A stretch of DNA of 64,000 nucleotides from Stictocephala bisonia (lineage: Eukaryota > Arthropoda > Insecta > Hemiptera > Membracidae), in the NCBI GenBank assembly GCA_035578905.1, contig JAQJVL010002544.1:29077-93076 (forward strand). Direction: 5' to 3'. Positions 19,641 to 31,392 of this stretch are shown one piece after another (within the stretch, counting starts at the first letter, position 1; each line of letters starts with the position of its first letter). A program made the position numbers and the translations under genes. Below the pieces are notes generated by a model, which was given only the letters and a program-made list of their open reading frames with translations, was not told the origin of the DNA and searched no databases.

Positions 19641-21087
19641 GTTTACATTTGATGCGCTGCTCGCCTATTAGGCCTAAACGGGAGATAACATTTTTAAACC
19701 TGCCGTTGGAGGTCTCAAGCCCTCATGAGTAAATAGTGATTGAAAAATGGTTGATGAAACTTAAAAGAATACAGTAAATGGGAGTTTTAACACCGGCAGT
19801 CAGACGTGCCGTACCGTTGGAGCGGAGACGTGGCAACATTGCTGGGCTTTGATACCGTGCGTAGGCCAATAGGTACTCGCGTCAGATGCGACTGCGCATC
19901 GGTTTAAAACAATTTGACGTGTAACATCAGTTGCTCGACTTGGCGTTCAGGCAAATACCAATCTGCTTTTCTTTTCGCATTAGTCGAGTCAACAGGAAAT
20001 GTGCATCAGCCATCCGACATCAGTTAAATTACTTAGTTACTTTCGTTGTAAGATAGCTGATTCACAATGACTGTGGTGTTGTTGTTACCGATACGCAAAG
20101 CCAGCTAATAGTGATTCTGTTTCTTACCTGCTGTTTCAGTCTCATGCAGACATAAGTGATTTTCCTGCATCTGATGTCCAGCACATCAGTTGCGCAGCTT
20201 AAAATGATGCAAAACATCTTATGCTGTTGTTTCGGACCATCCTAGTGAGGGATCTAGGGCGGTGATTGCCTAAATTCTTCAATAATCCAGATAAGTTAGT
20301 TTTTAAGAATTGCAATAGCCAAGGATAATTGTGAGATCACGTAGGGCAAAGGTTAGGGAATTTGTGGGGAATGGGCCTTATGACCGTTGATAGTTTTTCC
20401 TATGGGCTATGGTGTGATATCTGAAAACCACATCTTTTTTAAGAAGTAAACGCGTTCAATCAGATCCAATCAACCCAGGGAATGCTCTACTAATAGCTTC
20501 TTAATTATGTAGCCTAATCAGTTACTTGAAGCCCTGAGCAGATGATAGTCTTTTCTCTGGGAACTTGGTGTCATAACTGGTTCCCTGTAGAGTCTGACCT
20601 AGACCGAGTTACTTATTTAAATATTAAGTAATCCCTTACATTTTAATTCAGTTATGTACTGGTCAATTGTTAAACCTGGGTTATGGTCTATGCAGTGAAT
20701 GGTCTTACTGTGTATGTTTCTTTTACCGCATTTTATAATCTGTAAATTTATGATTTACTTTCAATGTAGGATCTCCATTATCAATTAGATGTTTAACTGC
20801 GAATGGGGTTCTGTTTGGATTCACACCGAAATTCTTAACTAACCAAATTTAAGGTATTACTTCCGATGGCAAAAATCATCTTTGTTGTATCAATGGTAGC
20901 ATTTTGAACATACTAAATAAAAGTTGTTGAGTTGTGGGACACCGGTCTAAATCCATTTAGCAAATGTTAGTAGACCTCCCGAGATATAATTCCGTAACCT
21001 TTCGCATTGTAAACAAAACTGTTAGACCAATATGATAGTAGAGGTATACTTTAACAAATACATAAAAACAACTAAATAATTTTTATT
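19641..21087. other. intergenic, no recognised feature
   Basis: No long ORF, tandem repeat or element end was recognised. The first few hundred bases are less AT-rich than the rest (19,800-19,950) and could be LINE 5' UTR. Confidence 0.5.
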
Positions 21088-23982
21088 CAACGTTTATGAT
21101 TCAACCATCAATGTGTATAGAATGGCTGCCAATGTGTAGCCTATGGAATGACTATCATGGGGTATGATATAACCAACGAACACGGTACAACTATCAACGT
21201 TTATGATACGACTGTCAATGTGTATAGAATGGCTGCCAATGTGTAGCCTATGGTATGACTATTATCGGGTATGATATAACCAACGAACACGGTACAACTA
21301 TCAACGTTTATGATACGACTATCAATGTGTATAGTATGACTGCCAATGTGTAGCCTATGGTATGACTATCATCGGGTAAGGTTTACCCAACGAACACGGT
21401 ACAACAATCAACTTTTATGACGACTATCAATGTTTATAGAATGGCTGCCAATGTGTAGCCTATGGTAAGACTATCATGGGGTATGATATAATCAACGAAC
21501 ACGGTACAACTATCAACGTTTATGATACGACTATCAATGTGTATAGTATATGACTGCCAATGTGTAGCCTATGGTATGACTATCATCGGGAAAGGTTTAC
21601 CCAACGAACACGGTACAACAATCAACTTTTATGACGACTATCAATGTTTATAGAATGGCTGCCAATGTGTAGCCTATGGTAAGACTATCATGGGGTATGA
21701 TATAATCAACGAACACGGTACAACTATCAACGTTTATGATACGACTATCAATGTGTATAGTATATGACTGCCAATGTGTAGCCTATGGTATGACTATCAT
21801 CGGGAAAGGTTTACCCAACGAACACGGTACAACAATCAACTTTTATGATGACTATCAATGTTTATAGAATGGCTGCCAATGTGTAGCCTATGGTAAGACT
21901 ATCATGGGGTATGATATAATCAACGAACACGGTACAACTATCAACGTTTATGATACGACTATCAATGTGTATAGTATATGACTGCCAATGTGTAGCCTAT
22001 GGTATGACTATCATCGGGAAAGGTTTACCCAACGAACACGGTACAACAATCAACTTTTATGACGACTATCAATGTTTATAGAATGGCTGCCAGTGTGTAG
22101 CCTATGGTAAGACTATCATGGGGTATGATATAATCAACGAACACGGTACAACTATCAACGTTTATGATACGACTATCAATGTGTATAGTATATGACTGCC
22201 AATGTGTAGCCTATGGTATGACTATCATCGGGAAAGGTTTACCCAACGAACACGGTACAACAATCAACTTTTATGACGACTATCAATGTTTATAGAATGG
22301 CTGCCAATGTGTAGCCTATGGTAAGACTATCATGGGGTATGATATAATCAACGAACACGGTACAACTATCAACGTTTATGATACGACTATCAATGTGTAT
22401 AGTATATGACTGCCAATGTGTAGCCTATGGTATGACTATCATCGGGAAAGGTTTACCCAACGAACACGGTACAACAATCAACTTTTATGACGACTATCAA
22501 TGTTTATAGAATGGCTGCCAGTGTGTAGCCTATGGTATGACTATCATCGGGTATGGTATAACCAACGAACACGGTACAACAATCAACTTTTATGACACGA
22601 CTATCAATGTTTATAGAATGGCTGCCAATGTGTAGCCTATGGTATGACTATCATCGGGTATGGTATAACCAGCGAACACGGTACAACTATCAACGTTTAT
22701 GATACGACTATCAATGTTTATAGAAGGGCTGCCAATGTGTAGCCTATGGTATGACTATCATCGGGTATGGTATAACCAACGTACACGGTACAACAATCAA
22801 TTTTTATGACACGACTATCAATGTTTATAGAATGATTGCCAATGTGTAGCCTATGGTATGACTATTATCGGGTATGATATAACCAACGAACACGGTACAA
22901 CTATCAACGTTTATGATACTACTATCAATGTGTATAGTATGACTGCCAATGTGTAGCCTATGGTAAGACTATCATCGAGTAAGGTTTACCCAACGAACAC
23001 GGTACAACAGTCAACTTTTATGACGGCTATCAATGTTTATAGAATGGCTGTCAATGTGTAGCCTATGGTATGACTAACATCGGGTAAGGTTTACCCAACG
23101 AACACGGTACAACAATCAACTTTTATGACACGACTATTGATGTTTATAGAAGGGCTGCCAATGTGTAGCCTATAGTATGACTATCATGGGGTATGATATA
23201 ATCAACGAACACGGTACAACTATCAACGTTTATGATACGACTATCAATGTGTATAGTATATGACTGCCAATGTGTAGCCTATGGTATGACTATCATCGGG
23301 AAAGGTTTACCCAACGAACACGGTACAACAATCAACTTTTATGATGACTATCAATGTTTATAGAATGGCTGCCAATGTGTAGCCTATGGTATGACTATCA
23401 TCGGGTATGATATGACCAACGAACACGATACAACTATCAACGTTTATGATACGCGACTATCAATGTGTATAGTATGACTGCCAATGTGTAGCCTATGGTA
23501 TGACTATCATCGGGTATGATATAACCAACGAACACGGTACAACTATCACCGTTTATGATACGTCTATCAATGTGTATAGAATGGCTGCCAATGTGTAGCC
23601 TATGGTATGACTATCATCGGGTAAGGTTTACCCAACGAACACGGTACAACAATCAACTTTTATGATACGACTATTGATGTTTATAGAAGGGCTGCCAATG
23701 TGTAGCCTATAGTATGACTATCATGGGGTATGATATAACCAGCGAACACGATACAACAATCAACTTTTATGACACGACTATCAATGTTTATAGAATCATT
23801 GCCAATGTGTAGCCTATAGAATGACTATCATGGGGTATGGTATAACCGGCGAACACGATACAACAATCAACTTTTATGACACGACTATCAATGTTTATAG
23901 AATCATTGCCAATGTATAGCCTATGGTATGACTATCATCGGGTACGGTATAACCAACGAACATGGTACAACTATCAACGTTT
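21088..23982. repeat. 107-bp satellite with 214-bp higher-order repeat
   Basis: About 27 monomers of roughly 107 bp, each containing CAATGTGTAGCCTATGGTA and CGAACACGGTACAA. In the middle (about 21,480-22,520) two monomer types alternate as a dimer: GTATAGTATA starts at 21541, 21755, 21969, 22183 and 22397, exactly 214 bp apart. Outside this block monomers are more diverged and the order is irregular; a further copy of the dimer type lies near 23,250. Confidence 0.95.
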
Positions 23983-25367
23983 TAAATTAAAAGAAAACCT
24001 TTATTGTTTTTTAGAGACGACGTAAAAAGCACATGGTGACGTAAGATTAAGTTCCCATGGGAAAGGACAAACAGGCGGTTGCTGTAACGGTGTTGAGTGA
24101 TACTGAATGCCGCCTTTTCGATCAGCAGTTGGGCCATCTGTTATTGCAAATGTGGTTGCCTATAACGATAATGGTAATCCACGGATTGAAAGCGCGTGAT
24201 CTGCGATTTTCACCAAGAGGAATTCCTCATGCAATCCGGTGGTAGATGTTGTAATGAGTAATTTTGTGGTCAGTTTAGTGTAGTTCTCAGGAAATGATGT
24301 CATGTCATGAGCAGTTAAATCATTGCGTAGATGAAGAAACGAATTTGAACAATTAATTATATTTGCTATCGTATATTTAATTGTTAGACTACTGAACGTT
24401 AGCGTGTCTCAAGTCACCTTCATCGATAAGTGGTATTGTCTTTCTAAACGACAATGTATGTTTAAGACGGTTGTCGGTGAATTTGACTTTTCCATAAGTA
24501 TATAACATCTTCATGAATATTTCTTATCGAATAATTGTGATTAGGATGGTTAAATTCCGTCTCTACATTTAATTATATTTGTTTTTGTCAACCTTTCTAA
24601 CAAATTAGAACTTTTGTTTGATATATTATTATTAATACATGTCAAGATGAGACTAATAAAAAATGGAACCTTATTTCCTTTGTCCTATCCACAGAGTAAT
24701 ATTATTTATGTGACAATTTATTACATATGATCTGTCTATGAGTCCATCGATTGCACACTTACCATCCCAACACACTCCACTTCATGTCTCAAATTCACAT
24801 CAGTGTCACAGTGACTCAAGAACATATGTTTTTTCCAGGACAGTAAAGACGGTGTTTTTTAAATTATCAGCGGGGGAGGGGATTCATAAGCTTCAAGACG
24901 TATATTAGTAAATTATTATCATCTGAAGACTTATTTACAATGCGTTTCAGTGCCTACATTAAAAAAAAAATTACCCCGGTGATATATGTTTTTATTATTT
25001 ATTTCAAAAAATTGTTTAACATGATATTTTTATTTTTTGAATACGATTATTCTGTAATAAATTATATTACGATTTTAATGGAGCTTTTTATGTAAATTAT
25101 TGTAAGTTTACATACCCATACACGTACAAAGACATACCTTTTCGAAGTACACTCAATTACCACTCGTGCGAGTAAAGAGTCGGGTTGAGTTGCCACGTTT
25201 GACCCCTTCAAGCATCGGTCTACCCAAATTTTTCTGTATATTTTAAATGTATTTTACTTTAATACTTAATTTCAGGTATTTTAAAAGTCCAATGTAACTT
25301 TTAAACATTTTCATGTAAACTTGAAATATATTGAATTCGAAGTGATGTTATGCACAATTTTCTCAAT
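23983..25367. other. AT-rich, no recognised feature
   Basis: No gene or repeat was recognised. A 62-codon open frame at 24057-24245 has no recognisable features and is taken as chance. Confidence 0.5.
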
Positions 25368-25730
25368 ACGATAAAAACAAAAACTAAAGAGCACATTTAC
25401 CGAACGATAAAAACACAAACTAAAGAGCACATTTACCGAACGATAAAAACACAAACTAAAGAGCACATTTACCGAACGATGAAAACACAAACTAAAGAGC
25501 ACATTTACCGAACGATAAAAACACAAACTAAAGAGCACATTTACCGAACGATAAAAACACAAACTAAAGAGCACATTTACCGAACGATAAAAACACAAAC
25601 TAAAGAGCACATTTACCGAACGATAAAAACACAAACTAAAGAGCACATTTACCGAATGATAAAAACACAAACTAAAGAGCACATTTACCGAACGATAAAA
25701 ACACAAACTAAAGAGCACATTTACCGAACG
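25368..25730. repeat. 36-bp minisatellite, ~10 copies
   Basis: The unit includes ATAAAAACACAAACTAAAG and CACATTTACCGAACG. Copies are nearly identical, with single changes in the first and a few others. Because 36 is a multiple of three, the array stays open on both strands and creates 12-residue-periodic reading frames (141 codons plus strand, 135 minus). These are not treated as genes. Confidence 0.95.
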
Positions 25731-25998
25731 CTAAACTTTGGAATTCATCTAATTATAACCAAGGCTTATTTATAATGTAATTTTTTATGAACTGAAATAA
25801 ATTCTTAAATAATAAATAAATGCACAGTTTTGCAAGTAAAACTTTCAAATATTTACCATAGTTATGATGCGTTGAATATTAAAGACTAACTTAATTGTAG
25901 TGTAAGTCCATAGAAATAATTACAACATATTGTTTATACAACATAATAATCATTTCTTCCAGTCGTTTTAGAAAATATTTGACAAATTTACTAAATTA
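25731..25998. other. AT-rich spacer, nothing recognised
   Basis: Short AT-rich stretch between two minisatellites with no ORF or element end. Confidence 0.5.
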
Positions 25999-26308
25999 AA
26001 CCTAGACCCAGCCACTCCCTCACTGATACACATTCTAAACCTAGACCCAGCCACTCCCTTACTTATATGAATTCTAAACCTAGACCCAGACACTCCCTCA
26101 CTGATTCACATTCTAAACCTAGACCCAGCCACTCCCTCAATGATACACATTCTAAACCTAGACCCAGACACTCCCTCACTGATTCACATTCTAAAGCTAC
26201 CCAGCCACTCCCTCACTGATACACATTCTAAAGCTACCCAGCCACTCCCTCACTGATACACATTCTAAAGCTACCCAGCCACTCCCTCACTGATACACAT
26301 TCTAAAGC
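25999..26308. repeat. 37-39-bp minisatellite
   Basis: About eight copies of a unit containing CCAGCCACTCCCTCACTGAT. The first copies are about 39 bp with AAACCTAGAC. The last ones are 37 bp with AAAGCTAC, a 2-bp-shorter variant that has spread as a block. Confidence 0.9.
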
Positions 26309-29300
26309 TATTCTCAACATACATGTATACAAACCCCGGGTTCAGGCTTTGACCATTTTTGCTCTTAAGGCCACATTTTGAGGCAGTTATTTTTGTACCT
26401 GCACCTGAATATGGAGCTAACAGAATAAATGTTACAAAAGTGAAACCTTGTATAGACGTTATACACGCGCAACATATTTGATTTTAGACTTGAAACTATT
26501 AATTTCATACATCAGGTGTCAAACTCTGAAACTACAGAATAATACCGTATTACTAAAATCAAAACTTGTAAACCCGTAATAAACGCTCCACATATTTAAA
26601 TTTAGATGTTGAAACTAAAATAGCATTCATTAGGTGTAAAACTCTTAAACTACATTTAAGAATAAACCAAACAAAATTCTGTAATTCTTTAAGTTTAATA
26701 AATTTGCTCAATTAATTTACTTTTCGAGTTTCAGATAAGTTTCTGTAAAGTTTATAATGTTTAATACTGTGTGAGCACACACAAAATGGATTCTTCTCTT
26801 CAATCTGAATACAGTTTCAGGGGACTCTTTCGCCCCAAAGATCACACACCTCAATTATGTATCAATGTATTGTCCAAAACACGTACCGGTAGATAAAACA
26901 AAACAAAGGCGATGACGGAGCAAAACATTAAATGGAGATATAAAATGTTAGTCGGTATAATTTAATAAAGTATCGCTATTACCAGTAAAATTTACATTTG
27001 CACTGTACTGCTAATATTGAATATAATAATAGAAAATATACAGTAGTACACTACGAGAAATTATTATATTTTAGAACCTTACAGATGCCTTATTACAATT
27101 TTACTAACTTTACAAGATATTTCTTCTATATGAGAAAGGTACTACATGAAAATACACTGTTACTGCACTTTCACTCTGCCTTAAATTTGGTTTCTAATCA
27201 TCTTGCAATCCTGAAGGATAATTTTAATCCTGAAGTATGTATATTTAATTACTTACGAAGGCCCGTTAACTATCCATGCCCGATAAGTCCACTCAAACCA
27301 CCTTACTGTCGCAAAACGTCACAACACAGCTGATACCTGTCCACGGCCACTTCGATCAGTCGACGATTCCACAGCAACTGCCTGGCCGATATAGCAGTCA
27401 TTGTTGGTTCCCCGCTTTCCCTCCCCTCTACGTCGACGCACAGTATAACTGTTACATAATACACTAAGCTAACCTACAATAAATTTAACAAAATTACATC
27501 TGGTTCTCCTCTCTCGATGAGGAATCTAATTCGAATTCAGATAATGTTACGCATTGATTCAAGTAATTCGTTTATTACCCTGAAATACTATTTGAAAGTC
27601 TTAGAGTTTATCTGCAGTGTTATAGGATTCTATGTAATCAAAGTAAAACTAATAGTTGTAAGGAGTTAATAAAGAAGATTTATATCAGGATAATGTGCAA
27701 TATTAACTTATGTTTTCAAAATATCGACAAAATATGTGATGCGTAAATGTGGGCAGATATTTCACCGTCAGCCGTCTATACGTGTGGATCTATGTTACTG
27801 TTACTGTTAACTACGGGTCGGTTCGTGTTGTAGTGAACACCGATGGTCCTTTATAGAGGACAATAAGTTTACGTGTGTTTGGTAATTTAATATCTTCAAG
27901 AATTAAATTTAACTGTGCGTAAAAAGTATTAAAATACTTAATATATTTAGAAAACCCAACTTATGGTCGATTAGAATAGCTCTTTATTAATCAAATGACA
28001 CTTTAAATGTGTTACGATACAATCATTATCATGGACCGAATCCTTGAAGTAGAAAGCCATGTTTTTGGCTTTTTACGTGAAAGCCATTAAGGGGGGGGGG
28101 GGGAGGTTGTGCGCAATATATATTGTACGTGTTATTGTTCTTACAAACCGTATGACTAAACGTCCGTTTTACGGATTGTTCCCTAGGTACATCTTCTCTC
28201 ATTGAGGAAGTAATTACAGTTGTTCGTGCACGATATTTTTTATTGTGGTCACTGTTATGCTTAATTTTTATTTTCCACAAACACGGAACTCTTTTATAAC
28301 GCTTAATAAATTCTGTAAAAAATGTATTAGAGCAGTGCTGCAAGCCCGATGGCATAGTGTTAAATGTGCAAAACAATGTTTTAAATATATTGCACATGAA
28401 TAGAACAGAGTTCACATCTTTCTCCTTTCCCCGACAAAAGGATTCTGTGTTTTCACTCTTTGTTTTAATTGATACTATTTATCGATAAAAAGACAATGCT
28501 CGCCCTGCCAGATATCCTCTTCTTTGTGGAATTCATTATATTTCGATAAAACGTACGTTTTGCTGTTTTCGTGCTTTATTTTAATTGATACTATTTATTG
28601 ACAACAAGACAATAACGATAAAATAATGCGTGTATAAACCTCTTTTTATGATGATTTCTCAATAAACTTTATTCAGTCGGACAGTAAATATTTGTTTATT
28701 GATATTTATAAAATATTTCCTACGCGAGGGAGTAAATTGAAACTTGACTGTTACGTCGACTAAGGGAAAGTTCCATATAAATGAAATGTAATATGCTTTA
28801 TTTAATGAGTCAAAGTTAGGTCCTTTGTTACACTTAACATTATAAAGGAAATACGATACAAACTAGAATATCTACAAAATGAATATATCTACAAGTTATG
28901 AAATAATAATCTATACAAATTAATCCTCAAGCGTAAAAGAACATAAAACGAAAGAAGAAAATAAACAACAACTAAATTTCACTAAAAAATAAGAAAAATC
29001 AAAATAATTCCAGAAACTAACCAACAAACACACAGTAAACACTCCGCTCTACACTGACAGCACGACCGAAGGTTACTGTGTAGTGTTTGTTTAACTTGGA
29101 CGTAGTTCAGTGTTCTTCAGAGAGTGTCGGCTTTCATGTGGTGTTATATATATATATTTCAAGGACAAGAACACTATTTTAGTTTATCAATTTGTGCACT
29201 ATGAGTAAGAAATAAATAACAGTTTAACGACTTTATCGCCATGAGATTATGACAATAAAGAAGCTGTTTATTTTATGTATAGGAAATAGGGATGAGAAGA

Positions 29301-29617
29301 ATTTTGAGATTTCTTTATGTATTTTGAATGGTCGTGGAAGTATGAATCTTAATTCAGAAACCATTTCGGAATATCATTCTCATCATGTTATGAACTAATT
29401 CCTCGGGTGGTTGAAGTAGTATTCAGGGCTAAAATACAAACTGAAAGAATTACACCTAGTTGTAAAATGTTGGTACAGTAATTACAATAATCACAATGTA
29501 TTGATATTCTACGAACCTAATAATTTTGCTGTTTTGTGATATATATATATCAACAATATATATATCAACGGCAATAGACACAAATTACAGAATTTCCTTC
29601 ACAATGAACATTGTTAA
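26309..29617. other. AT-rich interval, no recognised gene
   Basis: Only short unsupported open frames (26998-27333, 27276-27467, 28029-28415). A G14 homopolymer lies at about 28090-28103. Two related stretches of about 50 bp (TTTTAATTGATACTATTTAT) are at about 28465 and 28580. AT-palindromes (ATATATATATCAA) lie near 29541-29570, just outside the Polinton. Confidence 0.5.
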
Positions 29618-29623
29618 GTGAGC
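29618..29623. other. Polinton target-site duplication, left
   Basis: GTGAGC directly before the first base of the left terminal inverted repeat. It is repeated exactly at 43619-43624. Six base pairs is the known target duplication length of Polintons. Confidence 0.95.
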
Positions 29624-29765
29624 AGTAGTAGGGATTTGCCGTTCCTGGCCCAGAGCTTGAATTTCGGGACCAGTGGACCAGAGATTGAATTTCGATATAT
29701 ATATATGGTTAGATGTGTTTAGATTGATAATTTGACAGTTTGCTCGGATGGTTGATAATTTTGTG
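29624..29765 (+). repeat. Polinton left terminal inverted repeat
   Basis: 142 bp that match the reverse complement of 43463-43618 end to end. The only clear difference is the length of an internal (AT)n run, which is 14 bp shorter here. It starts with AG, as Polinton ends do. The protein-primed polymerase is expected to start replication at these ends. Confidence 0.95.
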
Positions 29766-31116
29766 GTGCAGTGCTAGGCGTGAATTGAAAGTTGTGTTTT
29801 AGTTTTAGTGCGCGGTGAATGGGTTCGAGTGTCACGCGGTGAATTCGGCCAGAACGCCGATCGAGATTTCTGCAGTGGCATCGTTTCGCGGAGCACTGTG
29901 TAGGCAGTCCCGGCGGTGCGGTGTTATAAGTGATTCGATCGCGGCACAGGCAGTCCCGGTGGTGCAGTGTTATAAGTGATTCGATCGCGGCACCCCGCGG
30001 AGCACTGTATAGGCAGTCCCGGTGGTGCGGTGTTATAAGTGATTCGATCGCGGCACCCATTCCCCGCTGGTTGTTTGACACGATAACATTCGCGTGGTTG
30101 TTTGCGTGAGATTTCGGTGGTGGATGCGGCTGCTCCGTCACTTGGCTATCATCTTCCCTCGTCCCTCATCACCTTAATAAAATAATTTCACATCTTCCAC
30201 AATACTCAAAAAAGTCTTCCCTTAACGTTCGCGTATCGTTCATGTAACGTTCAAGTATCGTTCAGGTGACGTTTACGTGTCGTTTAGGTTTCGTTTACGT
30301 ATCGTTCAGGTGACGTTTATCTTTCCTCGTCCATGTATCGTTCAGGTGACGTTTCGTCCACCCCAAAAGATTCGATCGCGGCACCCCACGGAGCGCTGTG
30401 TAGGCAGTCCCGGCGGTGCGGTGTTATAAGTGATTCGATCGCGGCACCCATTCCCCGCTGGGTTGTTTGACACGATAACATTCGCGTGGTTGTTTGCGTG
30501 AGATTTCGGTGGTGGATGCGGCTGCTCCGTCACTTGGCTGTCATCTTCCCTCATCCCTCATCACCTTAATAAAATAATTTCACATCTTCCACAATACTCA
30601 AAAAAGTCTTCCCTTAACGTTCGCGTATCGTTCATGTAACGTTCAAGTATCGTTCAAGTATCGTTCAGGTGACGTTTACGTGTCGTTTAGGTTTCGTTTA
30701 CGTATCGTTCAGGTGACGTTTATCTTCCCTCGTCCATGTATCGTTCAGGTGACGTTTCGTCCACCCCAAAATACGATCAATTTTCAGGGCGGTCAGAGGA
30801 GACAGCTAACTCTGTGCAAATGGCTACTTATAAGACTAATGTCAACTCAACAGCACTTCTGAGTGCTAACGATATGTATGTGGTGCAGCAACAACATTCA
30901 TCGTCGTCTTTCCCCTTCGTTCAGGTGACGTTTATCTTTCCTCGTCCATGTATCGTTCACGTGACGTTTCGTCCACGTATCGTTCAGGTGACGTTTATCT
31001 TCCCTCATCCACGTATCGTTCAGGTGACGTTAACGTGTCGTTTAGGTTTCGTTTACGTGTCATTCAGGTTTCGTTTACGTGTCGTTCAGGTGACGTTTAT
31101 CTTCTCTCGTCGTCCT
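29766..31116 (+). promoter_or_regulatory. Polinton left non-coding leader with repeated motifs
   Basis: No gene is supported for about 1.4 kb after the left TIR. The stretch holds a GC-rich block repeated around 29896-30058 and 30366-30450 (GGCAGTCCCGG, GATTCGATCGCGGCACC, TATAAGTG) and about ten copies of CGTTCAGGTGACGTTT or near variants between 30240 and 31110. It also holds an early diverged copy (about 30,768-30,885) of the start region of the following zinc-finger ORF. Position and repeats suggest a control region for early transcription or replication, which is inference. Confidence 0.5.
29978..30771 (+). repeat. direct tandem duplication inside Polinton leader
   Basis: Unit 1 is 29978-30367 (390 bp) and unit 2 is 30368-30771 (404 bp). 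Both run from GATTCGATCGCGG to CCACCCCAAAA. Unit 2 has one extra ATCGTTCAAGT copy and a few substitutions. Confidence 0.85.
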
Positions 31117-31392
31117 CGTCGTTTCTTCACTCTTCAACACCAAAATACGACAAATGTTCAGGGTGGTCAGAGGAGACAGCTAACTCCATGCAAATGGCTA
31201 CTTATAAGACTAATGTCAACTCATCAGCACTTCTGAGTGCTAACGATATGGCTTCGTCGTTTCTTCACTCTTCAACACCAAAATACGACAAATGTTCAGG
31301 GTGGTCAGAGGAGACAGCTAACTCCATGCAAATGGCTACTTATAAGACTGATGTCAACTCATCAGCACTTCTGAGTGCTAACGATATGGCTT
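31117..31392 (+). repeat. 138-bp in-frame duplication of zinc-finger ORF start
   Basis: Units 31117-31254 and 31255-31392 are almost identical. Each contains an ATG (31188 and 31326) followed by codons for QMATYKT..NSSALLSANDMAS. Because 138 is a multiple of three, both starts are in the same frame. A third, more diverged copy lies at about 30,768-30,885. Confidence 0.9.

Noticed and set aside
21088..23982. CRISPR-like regular array
   Set aside because: Units are tandem without unique spacers, and the context is animal DNA, so it is a satellite.
24057..24245. 62-codon ORF after the satellite
   Set aside because: No family or context. Expected by chance in this much sequence.
25311..25775. 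Long repetitive ORFs on both strands
   Set aside because: By-products of a 36-bp minisatellite whose length is a multiple of three. Both strands are open in the same way and there is no unique coding sequence.
26998..28415. ORFs at 26998-27333, 27276-27467 and 28029-28415
   Set aside because: No recognisable domain and low-complexity or AT-driven composition. One passes through a G14 run.
29719..30554. Minus-strand ORFs in the Polinton leader
   Set aside because: They follow the GC-rich duplicated blocks and have no domain. Polinton genes on this side run on the plus strand.
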